Part shown: in pieces, positions 1 through 5,520 of the stretch
Position numbering within the stretch: position 1 is the stretch's first letter
How the letters are laid out: each line of letters begins with the position of its first letter
Assembly (NCBI GenBank): GCA_945787595.1
Contig: CALZJV010000179.1
Location: 1 to 11,221 of the forward strand
Reading direction: 5' to 3'
DNA: 11,221 nucleotides
From: an uncultured Desulfobacterales bacterium
GTDB taxonomy: Bacteria; Desulfobacterota; Desulfobacteria; Desulfobacterales; JAFDCJ01
Position numbers and translations under genes: made by a program
Notes under the pieces: model-generated
What the model was told of the DNA's origin: nothing
The model's input: the letters and a program-made list of their open reading frames with translations, nothing else
Databases searched by the model: none

Positions 1-276
1 CGGCAGATTTCTGCCCGGAATACCGCTGGTGGTCAAACACAGAATTAAGTTGGTTTTTTCCTGCAAGGGCTCCACGACCTGCTTGAAAATCTCCAAACTT
101 TGGGTCCCCAATCCGGTATCCGGATCTCGCACGTGGATGTGAACCACAGCCGCCCCCGCTTCCCAACATTCGACGGCCGATTGGACTATTTCCGCCGGTG
201 TAATGGGGATGTGGGGCGTCATTTCACGCGTAATCCGACTTCCGGTGATAGCGGCGGTGATGATTAGTTTTTCCAT
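1..276 (-). CDS. Beta-keto acid cleavage enzyme (BKACE, DUF849/Kce family), 5' part only
   Basis: The first 92 codons are present and the rest lies beyond the left edge. The protein begins MEKLIITAAITGSRITREMTPHIPITPAEI, which is the typical N-terminus of this TIM-barrel family: a first strand, then the P-x-IPITP-x-E loop. Residues 46-51 read HIHVRD. In the characterised 3-keto-5-aminohexanoate cleavage enzyme, His46 and His48 bind the active-site metal, and both histidines fall at those numbers here. The family condenses a beta-keto acid with acetyl-CoA and splits it to acetoacetate plus an acyl-CoA. The substrate of this member cannot be read from the fragment. The start is an ATG preceded by AAAAGGAG at a good distance. 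The gene diverges from hcp. It may belong to a catabolic operon extending left, but nothing shows a link with hcp. Confidence 0.88.
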   Translation of the reverse strand, partial: MEKLIITAAITGSRITREMTPHIPITPAEIVQSAVECWEAGAAVVHIHVRDPDTGLGTQSLEIFKQVVEPLQEKTNLILCLTTSGIPGRNLP

Positions 277-558
277 GGTGAACTCCTTTTAATTTCAGTT
301 TTTATTCGACATGATAAACAGGATGAATTGGATTTTCTCACGGCTTATAATGCAATATCCACCGGCGTCGATATTACCTTTTTTGGGTTATAATTCCGTA
401 TTTTTTTAACATACAAGGTGGATTTACGACCTCGACCATCGCCCAACTTATGCTTTAAAGTCAAGCTCTTTTACCCTCATCGAGCACAGGTTCATCTCAT
501 GGGTTTGCGCCGATCATTTCATCAATATTTCTCTTTTTTTCAAAAAAAATCCCATATT

Positions 559-572
559 TTGACCTATATCAA
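559..572 (+). promoter_or_regulatory. FNR/CRP-family binding site upstream of hcp
   Basis: TTGACCTATATCAA differs in one base of the ten specified positions from the FNR consensus TTGAT-N4-ATCAA and is close to a perfect palindrome. Its centre (565.5) lies about 33 bases before a TATAAT box, roughly the spacing of a class II activator site. Hcp genes are widely controlled by CRP/FNR-superfamily regulators (FNR, HcpR, DNR), so an activator responding to NO or low oxygen is likely. Which regulator binds cannot be told from the site alone. Confidence 0.6.
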
Positions 573-596
573 TGAAAGTATCGCCAGAATAAGGCA

Positions 597-604
597 TATA
601 TAAT
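597..604 (+). promoter_or_regulatory. Predicted -10 box of the hcp promoter
   Basis: A perfect TATAAT occupies 599-604, overlapped by TATATA at 597-602. It is the best -10 element between the FNR-like palindrome and the hcp start. No good -35 box lies 17 bases upstream, as expected for a promoter that depends on an activator bound near -41. Transcription would start near 608-611, giving a leader of about 120 bases. Confidence 0.45.
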
Positions 605-731
605 TCAAATATTGATAATTCACCGATCAGCATTATTGTTAAATGTGAAAACTGATTCGGGGAAAGGGCAAACCGACCAGCGTTTAGATAAAAAGACAAC
701 CGAAAACCAAATTAAACAAAGGAGAGAATTC

Positions 732-2405
732 ATGTTTTGTTATCAATGTCAGGAAGCTGCCAAGAACGAAGGTTGCACTGTAAAAGGCATGTGCGGTAAA
801 ACTGAAGAAAACGCCAATCTTCAGGACCTCTTGATCTATGCCTTGAGAGGCGTCGCCGTTTACGCGGAAAAAGCGGAAAAAGCCAAAGAACTCGGTATTT
901 CAAATCGGCAAGACGGATTGTTTGTGACCCGGGCCCTTTTTAATACCATCACCAATGCAAACTTTGACAGTGACCGCATTCTCGAGCTGATCAAGGAGGC
1001 CTTAAACCGCAGAGAAAACCTGAAAGAAAAATTCATGACTGCTTATAGGGAAAAAAACGGACGGGATTTCGATGAAGCCTTGCACCATTCGGCTACCTGG
1101 TTTTCAGAGGATGTTGCCGTTTTTCAAGAAAAAGCCAAAACCGTCGGTGTTCTATCCACCGAAAATGAAGACGTACGTTCCTTGAGGGAGCTTTTGATCA
1201 TCGGCGTCAAGGGGATCGCCGCCTATGCGGACCATGCCGCCGTCCTGGGATTTGAAAAAGATGAAATCTACGACTTTTTCATGGAGTCCCTGGCATCGAC
1301 CACAAAAGACCTTTCCGTGGATGAAATGATCGCCCTGGTGCTGAAAGCCGGTGAGGTTGCGGTAACCACCATGGCCACCCTGGACGAGGCCAACACCACC
1401 ACCTACGGTCAGCCGGAACTTACCGAAGTGAACCTCGGTGTCGGCAGCAATCCGGGAATTCTGATCAGCGGACACGATCTGAAAGACATGGACGAACTGC
1501 TAAAACAGACCGAAGGCACCGGCGTGGATGTGTACACCCACGGCGAAATGCTACCGACCAACTACTATCCGGCCTTCAAAAAATACGATCACCTGAAGGG
1601 CAATTACGGTGGTTCCTGGTGGCACCAGAACAAGGAATTCGAATCCTTCAACGGACCGATTCTGATGACCTCCAACTGCATTGTCCCCTTGAAAAAGGAC
1701 AACACCTATCTAAACCGGCTTTTCACCACCGGAATGACGGGCTACCCCGGATCCAAATACATTGCGGATCGTCCCCAGGGCGGTTCCAAGGATTTTTCTG
1801 AAATCATCGAATTGGCCAAAACATGCAAACCGCCTGAAGAAATTGAAACCGGTAAAATTGTCGGCGGTTTTGCCCACAACCAGGTACTGGCCCTGGCCGA
1901 CAAAGTGGTGGATGCCGTAAAATCCGGCGCCATCAAACGATTCGTGGTTATGGCCGGTTGTGATGGACGACAAAAATCCAGAAGTTATTTTTCCGATGTA
2001 GCCGAAACACTTCCCAAGGATACCGTTATCTTAACAGCCGGTTGCGCCAAATATCGTTATAACAAGCTGGATCTCGGCGATATCGGTGGCATCCCGCGAG
2101 TTTTGGATGCCGGTCAGTGCAACGATTCCTATTCTCTGGCGGTCGTCGCCTTGAAATTGAAGGAAGTCTTTGAGCTGGACGATATCAATGATCTGCCGAT
2201 TTCCTTCGACATCGGCTGGTACGAACAAAAAGCCGTAGCGGTCCTGCTGGCCCTGCTGCACCTGGGGGTGAAAGGTATCCGCCTGGGGCCGACACTGCCG
2301 GCATTTCTGTCACCGACCGTGGCCAAGGTGCTGGTCGAAAATTTCGACATCAAACCCACCGGCGAAGTTCAGGCGGACGTGGACGCCATGATGTCGGCAG
2401 CCTGA
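732..2405 (+). CDS. hcp: Hybrid cluster protein (hydroxylamine reductase), class I
   Basis: This is a 557-residue iron-sulfur protein with a hybrid [Fe-S-O] cluster. Hcp proteins reduce hydroxylamine in vitro and act on NO and in protein S-nitrosylation during nitrosative stress; they are cytoplasmic. The N-terminus, [21 protein letters not shown], gives Cys3, Cys6, Cys15 and Cys21, the compact motif of class I proteins of strict anaerobes, which carry a [4Fe-4S] cluster. All seven hybrid-cluster ligands known from Desulfovibrio Hcp have counterparts at a constant offset of +4: His248, Glu272, Cys316, Cys410 (the persulfide position), Cys438, Cys463 and Glu498. An open frame continues 40 codons upstream, but I place the start at ATG 732. 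It follows AAAGGAGAG at good spacing and begins exactly at the family's conserved N-terminus. The gene appears monocistronic. It is preceded by an FNR-like site and followed by a hairpin. No Hcr reductase gene adjoins it. Confidence 0.97.
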   Translation: MFCYQCQEAAKNEGCTVKGMCGKTEENANLQDLLIYALRGVAVYAEKAEKAKELGISNRQDGLFVTRALFNTITNANFDSDRILELIKEALNRRENLKEKFMTAYREKNGRDFDEALHHSATWFSEDVAVFQEKAKTVGVLSTENEDVRSLRELLIIGVKGIAAYADHAAVLGFEKDEIYDFFMESLASTTKDLSVDEMIALVLKAGEVAVTTMATLDEANTTTYGQPELTEVNLGVGSNPGILISGHDLKDMDELLKQTEGTGVDVYTHGEMLPTNYYPAFKKYDHLKGNYGGSWWHQNKEFESFNGPILMTSNCIVPLKKDNTYLNRLFTTGMTGYPGSKYIADRPQGGSKDFSEIIELAKTCKPPEEIETGKIVGGFAHNQVLALADKVVDAVKSGAIKRFVVMAGCDGRQKSRSYFSDVAETLPKDTVILTAGCAKYRYNKLDLGDIGGIPRVLDAGQCNDSYSLAVVALKLKEVFELDDINDLPISFDIGWYEQKAVAVLLALLHLGVKGIRLGPTLPAFLSPTVAKVLVENFDIKPTGEVQADVDAMMSAA

Positions 2406-2427
2406 TTATTCATATAAATAGGTGCAG

Positions 2428-2557
2428 CCCGGATAAACCGGAAAAGTTTGCCACAAAGGCCCAAAGACACAAAGGGAAACGTGAAACTTTTTGGTTAAAG
2501 TTTATTTTAGTGTCCTTGTGTCTTGGTGGCGATAATGTTTTGCCATAAAATGCACAA
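2428..2557. repeat. Degenerate interspersed repeat, copy 1
   Basis: The unit begins CCCGGATAA and ends TTTTGCCATAAAATGCACAA (2538-2557). That end matches 3505-3524 in 19 of 20 bases. Inside are imperfect inverted arms, GCCACAAAG (2450-2458) and CTTGGTGGC (2522-2530), each in CACAAAG/CTTTGTG-rich sequence, so a transcript could fold. It encodes nothing and resembles a worn non-autonomous palindromic element. A second direct copy lies at 3412-3524 and a possible arm remnant at 10401-10440. Confidence 0.65.
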
Positions 2558-2592
2558 CAGTAACACTTAAGCGCCTAAACAAAGAATTGACC

Positions 2593-2621
2593 TCAGCCCG
2601 TCTTCAGCGAAGACGGGCTGA
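2593..2621. terminator. Strong hairpin between convergent hcp and PocR gene, probable bidirectional terminator
   Basis: A perfect 13-base-pair stem, TCAGCCCGTCTTC / GAAGACGGGCTGA, closes a 3-base loop (AGC). It lies about 190 bases after the hcp stop and 86 bases beyond the stop of the convergent PocR gene, so it could serve both. Neither strand has a T-run right after the stem, so it is not a classical intrinsic terminator. It may work as a hairpin that needs Rho or protects RNA ends, or it may be a dispersed palindrome. Confidence 0.5.
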
Positions 2622-2704
2622 CCTGGTTCTGGAGGAATGCTACCGCTTCAAAGTTGCAAATTGTGAAGTCTATGACTGATCAAACGAGCCATTTCGTTTC
2701 GTTT

Positions 2705-3217
2705 TTATTTTCCTGCTCGATACTCCTGGACAATTTCTGTCACTTTATTTTCGAGGTAATCTATAACGGACGCCAACCGGTTTGTCGGAATGGTTGCAAT
2801 ATCCTCCGACAGCTTGTTAACCGCCTCTTCTTCCATGCCGGCAGTGCGGTGAACCAGGTAGGTATCTACCTGTTCCTGGTCCCTTAACTGCCCGCATCCC
2901 CCGGCCACACCCAAAAATTCGCCATCCAAAAAAATCGGGACTGCAAATTTCATAAGACCGGCATCGCATTCGGCCACCGTTGTTTTGCCGGTCTTGAGGG
3001 CCTGGGCGGCAATATTCTGATGCGCAACGGAGCAGATAAATTTCAACCCCTTTTCTGTTCCTCTTATGGCCGGACAGAGTCTGTTCGCCCATTTTTTAAA
3101 ATCTGTAATCCGCACACCCGCCGCATCGCACACCGCGGCATTGAGTCCGGATCTCCTGTTGATTTCTTTTTCAACCTCAATCCATTTTTCAATCGGCATT
3201 ATTTCATCAAGTTTCAT
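2705..3217 (-). CDS. Stand-alone PocR sensory domain protein
   Basis: The predicted 170-residue protein is almost entirely one PocR domain, named after the regulator of the propanediol/cobalamin genes. Visible family marks are Cys48 in NRLCPAIRG, Cys62 in FICSVAHQNIAAQA, Cys84 in AECDAGLMKFAVPIFLDGEFLG, and the glycine-rich GVAGGCGQL with Cys108. PocR domains bind small ligands and usually sit in front of a DNA-binding, histidine kinase or cyclic-nucleotide output domain. None is present here, and residues 150-170 form only a short helical tail. The protein probably works through a partner. I chose ATG 3217, preceded by AAGGAAG at a rather long distance. A start at 3241 would add MKKEEKPA, and the frame stays open to 3583 without good starts. 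The gene is convergent with hcp. The conserved cysteines could suit a metal, cluster or redox signal, but that is inference. Confidence 0.8.
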   Translation of the reverse strand: MKLDEIMPIEKWIEVEKEINRRSGLNAAVCDAAGVRITDFKKWANRLCPAIRGTEKGLKFICSVAHQNIAAQALKTGKTTVAECDAGLMKFAVPIFLDGEFLGVAGGCGQLRDQEQVDTYLVHRTAGMEEEAVNKLSEDIATIPTNRLASVIDYLENKVTEIVQEYRAGK

Positions 3218-3241
3218 TGCGGGCTTTTCTTCCTTTTTCAT

Positions 3242-3429
3242 ATTAACAATGTTGTTTATGAGTATATGCTCAAAATAAAAATGCGATCTTTGCCGGCCGT
3301 TGTCAACATTTTTTTGAAAAAATTGTGCATTGCTTTCCGTTCTTTTTTTTTGTAAATTTATTGCATGAGAAAAGCGCGATTTGAGACTATTGCTCGCAAA
3401 TAGTACCCCAACCCGGATAAGCTGGTAAA
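3242..3429. promoter_or_regulatory. Intergenic region upstream of the PocR gene and FGE-like gene
   Basis: This AT-rich gap lies between divergent genes. On the minus strand a perfect TTGACA lies at 3306-3301, but no good -10 lies 17 bases on. TATACT (3266-3261) sits inside the near-palindrome GAGTATATGCTC and is an alternative -10. An inverted repeat, ACTATT-GCTCGCA-AATAGT (3386-3404), could be an operator or a small hairpin. Long T-runs at 3309-3315 and 3343-3351 make consensus matches unreliable, so I call no single promoter. Confidence 0.35.
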
Positions 3430-3524
3430 ATGGCCACAAAGGCATACAGCAAAACCGTATGTGGAAATTTATCTTCGTGTTTGGGTGTCTCGGTCGCGAA
3501 TATATTTTGCCACAAAATGCACAA
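3412..3524. repeat. Degenerate interspersed repeat, copy 2
   Basis: This is a direct-orientation relative of the copy at 2428-2557: it begins CCCGGATAA, has GCCACAAAGGC at 3433-3443, and ends TTTTGCCACAAAATGCACAA (3505-3524). The central part has diverged and is about 17 bases shorter. The first two ATG codons of the downstream FGE-like frame (3430 and 3517) lie inside it, so that N-terminus may be repeat-derived or not translated. The two copies bracket the PocR gene. Confidence 0.6.
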
Positions 3525-4314
3525 AAAGAATTACGAAGGGCCTGAGGAAAATTTAAAGTTGGAATACCACTGGGACATATCAAGGATATCGGACTCCGGT
3601 TCCTTGCCGCAAACCATTATTTCTCCCACTGACGGCGCTGAAATGGTTTTCATTCCAGAAGGTGAATTTACCATGGGCATTTCCCGGGAAGAGTTTTATC
3701 AAATAGCGATGTTAGACCAACGGGAAAACCCGGTGTATGCCACCGAAACACCCGCTCGCATAGTCTATCTTCAGGCATTTTACATCGACCGGTATCCGGT
3801 TACCAATTACCAGTATCGCATATTTATCGAACACACCGGACACCGGCCGCCCTTGCTGCTCGATCACCCAGACTGGGGGCAGCCCATGCAGCCGGTAGTT
3901 TTCGTCGGCTGGGAGGATGCCGCCGCCTATGCCGCATGGACTGATAAAAAACTTCCCACGGAAACGCAGTGGGAAAAGGCCGGCCGTGGGACCGACGGCC
4001 GCTGGTGGGCATGGGGCCATGAGTTTGTTCCGAACCGATGCAACTCGAGGGAGTATGGATTGCAGCATACATCGGAAATAGGCATTTTCGATCGTGGAGT
4101 CAGCCCTTATGGCTGCTATGATATGTGCGGCAATGTCTGGGAGATGTGCGCAGGCCAATGGCTCGAGGGAACATTACCCATGCGCGGAGGGTGTTTTTTA
4201 GGTTCGGCCGTCTTCGTGCGGGTAACCTGCCGCTGGACTCCGGAAGATCCCGTCAACGGCGCCCCCTGGCTCGGATTTCGCTGTGTAAAGGAGATTCCTG
4301 TCATCGAACAGTAA
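3430..4314 (+). CDS. FGE-sulfatase (SUMF1) domain protein lacking the FGE cysteines
   Basis: The frame encodes 294 residues at most. Family hallmarks in order are EMVFIPEGEFTMG (71-83), FYIDRYPVTNYQY (117-129), WEDAAAYAAW and KLPTETQWEKAGRG (161-187), RWWAWGHE (191-198), GCYDMCGNVWEMC (228-240), MRGGCFLG (251-258) and LGFRCV (281-286). True formylglycine-generating enzymes carry two copper-binding cysteines soon after the GGS motif. Here the stretch after GGC reads FLGSAVFVRVTC, without that pair, so sulfatase activation is unlikely. Relatives with this fold include non-catalytic or ergothioneine/PvdO-type proteins, and the actual role is unknown. No secretion signal is evident. The start is uncertain: ATG 3430 and ATG 3517 lie in a repeat and lack ribosome sites. 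TTG 3559, behind GAGGA with about 10 bases of spacing, is the best-supported start and would give 251 residues. The coordinates given are the maximal frame. Confidence 0.8.
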   Translation: MATKAYSKTVCGNLSSCLGVSVANIFCHKMHKKNYEGPEENLKLEYHWDISRISDSGSLPQTIISPTDGAEMVFIPEGEFTMGISREEFYQIAMLDQRENPVYATETPARIVYLQAFYIDRYPVTNYQYRIFIEHTGHRPPLLLDHPDWGQPMQPVVFVGWEDAAAYAAWTDKKLPTETQWEKAGRGTDGRWWAWGHEFVPNRCNSREYGLQHTSEIGIFDRGVSPYGCYDMCGNVWEMCAGQWLEGTLPMRGGCFLGSAVFVRVTCRWTPEDPVNGAPWLGFRCVKEIPVIEQ

Positions 4315-4589
4315 GAGTTTATAATCAGATTAAGACGCTCCCCCTTGATGAGAGCTGTCCGGATTTTTTCAACCCGGAACGTTGAACCCGACACGGCTGC
4401 CTTCGACAGGCTCAGGCCCCGAGCATGTCGCGGGGAGTCGTTCGACCCTGAGTCTTTCAACCCTGGGCTCACGACCGAAGGGCTCGTCGCAGGCTGAACC
4501 ATTCAACCTAGGCTTGAATTATCTCTAAAAAGCATTAGGTTTTGGTAGAATCTTTACCCTAACGCTGTAAAAACCGGAGAGATCAAATC
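4315..4589. other. Intergenic region before the response regulator
   Basis: There are about 275 bases with no gene. Most of it (about 4368-4515) is a degenerate palindromic repeat, listed separately. The rest is AT-rich and presumably carries the response regulator promoter, but no convincing -35/-10 pair stands out. Short open frames across it are not coding. Confidence 0.5.
4368..4515. repeat. Degenerate palindromic 'cttcgacaggctcagg' type repeat
   Basis: The core GCCTTCGACAGGCTCAGG (4399-4416) is the arm of a repeat seen in many proteobacterial genomes, where the partner arm reads CCTGAGCCTGTCGAAGG. Here the partner is worn: fragments such as TCGACCCTGAG (4442-4452), CGACCGAAGG (4472-4481) and GTCGCAGGCTGAACC (4486-4500) follow. 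Small stems flank and fill it: TTCAAC/GTTGAA (4368-4386) and CCCCG/CGGGG (4417-4435). It codes for nothing, and I judge it an old intergenic repeat rather than a regulatory element. Confidence 0.45.
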
Positions 4590-5078
4590 ATGTCGGAATA
4601 CGATTATCTGGAAGGCAAACAAATTCTTATCGTTGACGATGAACCGGATGTGTTGGACAGTCTGGAAGATCTTTTATCGATGTGCGAGATCACGAAGGCT
4701 TCCAACTTCAAAGAGGCCAAAGAGTATCTGCAAACCCGATATTTCGACATCGCCGTTTTGGATATCATGGGAGTTGAAGGCTACGATCTGCTGGAAATCG
4801 CCAATGCAAGAGAAGTAACTGCCGTCATGTTGACCGCCCATGCTCTCAGCCCCGAGAATATGGTTAAATCTTACAAAGAAGGTGCCGCCTCTTACTTGCC
4901 GAAAGAAGAGATGGTTAACATTGCATCCTTTTTAAATGAAATCTTTGCGGCCAAGGAAAAAGGAAAAAATACCTGGATCCGCTGGTATGACCGCATGGAG
5001 TCCTTTTTTGAAAAAAGATTCGGCCAGGATTGGAAGAAAACGGATGAAGAGTTCTGGGAGAAGTTTCCTTTCTATTAA
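4590..5078 (+). CDS. Single-domain response regulator with short C-terminal tail
   Basis: This 162-residue protein has a complete CheY-like receiver domain. The acidic pocket is Asp16-Asp17, the phosphoacceptor is Asp58 in AVLDIMGVEGYDLL, Thr82 lies in VMLTAHA, and Lys105 lies in SYLPKEE. It would be phosphorylated by a histidine kinase, none of which is in the window. No DNA-binding or enzymatic output domain follows. Instead, residues about 124-162 form a charged, aromatic-rich tail (NTWIRWYDRMESFFEKRFG...EEFWEKFPFY) that looks helical and could be a partner-binding segment. The start is supported by CCGGAGAG nine to ten bases upstream. The truncated CoxD-like ATPase frame follows after 46 bases in the same direction, so the two may once have formed an operon. 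The output of the pathway is unknown. Confidence 0.9.
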   Translation: MSEYDYLEGKQILIVDDEPDVLDSLEDLLSMCEITKASNFKEAKEYLQTRYFDIAVLDIMGVEGYDLLEIANAREVTAVMLTAHALSPENMVKSYKEGAASYLPKEEMVNIASFLNEIFAAKEKGKNTWIRWYDRMESFFEKRFGQDWKKTDEEFWEKFPFY

Positions 5079-5124
5079 ATCGAAATTTCACCCGAATATT
5101 GCAGGGTTCACAAGGCATGAGGCA

Positions 5125-5520
5125 ATGCTATGGATGCAGGGAATATTTTCCTCCATTGAAGGCGTCTGTGAGCAACTGAAAAAGCACCGCTACATCACTG
5201 ATCAATCATTGGCGACAGTCGTTTATCTCTCCTACCATCTGCACAAGCCCATATTTCTGGAAGGAGAGCCGGGTGTGGGAAAAACGGAAGTGGCTCTGGT
5301 TCTTTCTGAGCTGCTGGATGCAAAGCTCATCCGTCTCCAATGCTATGAGGGTCTGGACGCCAATTCCGCTTTGTATGATCAGTTTCTTTTTATCCTATAT
5401 TTCCTCTTTTTTCTTCTCTTCCAAAGCATTCAGAATCTTTTCGGGAGTTATCGGAAGCTCCATGAAGTCAACACCGATGGCATCATAGATGGCGTTCACA
5501 ATAGCCGGTGCCGGGGATAG
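5125..5520 (+). pseudogene. Truncated CoxD-like MoxR-family AAA+ ATPase
   Basis: The first ~85 codons match the N-terminus of the MoxR AAA+ ATPases found beside molybdenum hydroxylases (CoxD type). They include FSSIEGVCEQL, the Walker A loop GEPGVGKT (47-54), and LIRLQCYEGLDANSALYD (68-85). Intact relatives continue with a tryptophan-containing YEWNYPRQ-like stretch, then Walker B, sensor and C-terminal domains, for around 280-300 residues in all. Here similarity stops at about 5380. The frame then runs antisense through the 3' end of the convergent molybdoenzyme gene as meaningless FLFILYFLFFLLF and stops at 5520. Walker B and everything after it is missing, so the product cannot be a working ATPase. 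The start is uncertain: ATG 5125 or ATG 5134, with GAGG at 5119-5122. It follows the response regulator by 46 bases. This is an old remnant or a rearrangement junction. An assembly join is possible but less likely. Confidence 0.75.

Larger units (their letters stand above)
277..731. other. Divergent intergenic region between the BKACE gene and hcp
   Basis: This stretch of about 455 bases has no convincing gene; the short open frames in it have no ribosome site and no recognisable product. It is AT-rich. Towards hcp it holds an FNR/CRP-like palindrome and a TATAAT box, listed separately. Towards the BKACE gene, a weak minus-strand promoter could be TTGTAT (416-411), an 18-base spacer and TATAAC (392-387), which would leave a leader of about 100 bases. 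That promoter is only a guess from consensus. The untranslated leader of hcp, about 120 bases, shows no riboswitch fold that I recognise. Confidence 0.6.
2406..2704. other. Convergent intergenic region between hcp and the PocR gene
   Basis: There are about 299 bases without a gene. The first half is a degenerate interspersed repeat (2428-2557), the middle holds a strong hairpin (2593-2621), and the remainder shows nothing I recognise. Confidence 0.6.

Noticed and set aside
345..351. A plus-strand TATAAT-like box far upstream of hcp
   Set aside because: No -35 box or gene fits it, and a box much nearer hcp explains that promoter better.
418..603. Small open frame upstream of hcp
   Set aside because: It covers the FNR-like site and the promoter, has no ribosome site and no recognisable product.
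612..731. The 40-codon upstream extension of the hcp frame beginning at ATG 612
   Set aside because: It has no ribosome site and no Hcp-like sequence, and the conserved MFCYQCQ start at 732 has a strong Shine-Dalgarno.
2428..2557. CRISPR array, suggested by the repeated ACAAAG-like words
   Set aside because: The words are not regularly spaced identical repeats with unique spacers; the segment is a single degenerate palindromic element.
3218..3583. The long N-terminal extension of the PocR frame
   Set aside because: It runs through the promoter region, the repeat and the start of the opposite gene, and nothing in it resembles a domain.
4125..4502. Overlapping frames on both strands at the end of the FGE-like gene and in the following spacer
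   Set aside because: They cross the end of a real gene and a palindromic repeat, and show no domain or ribosome site.
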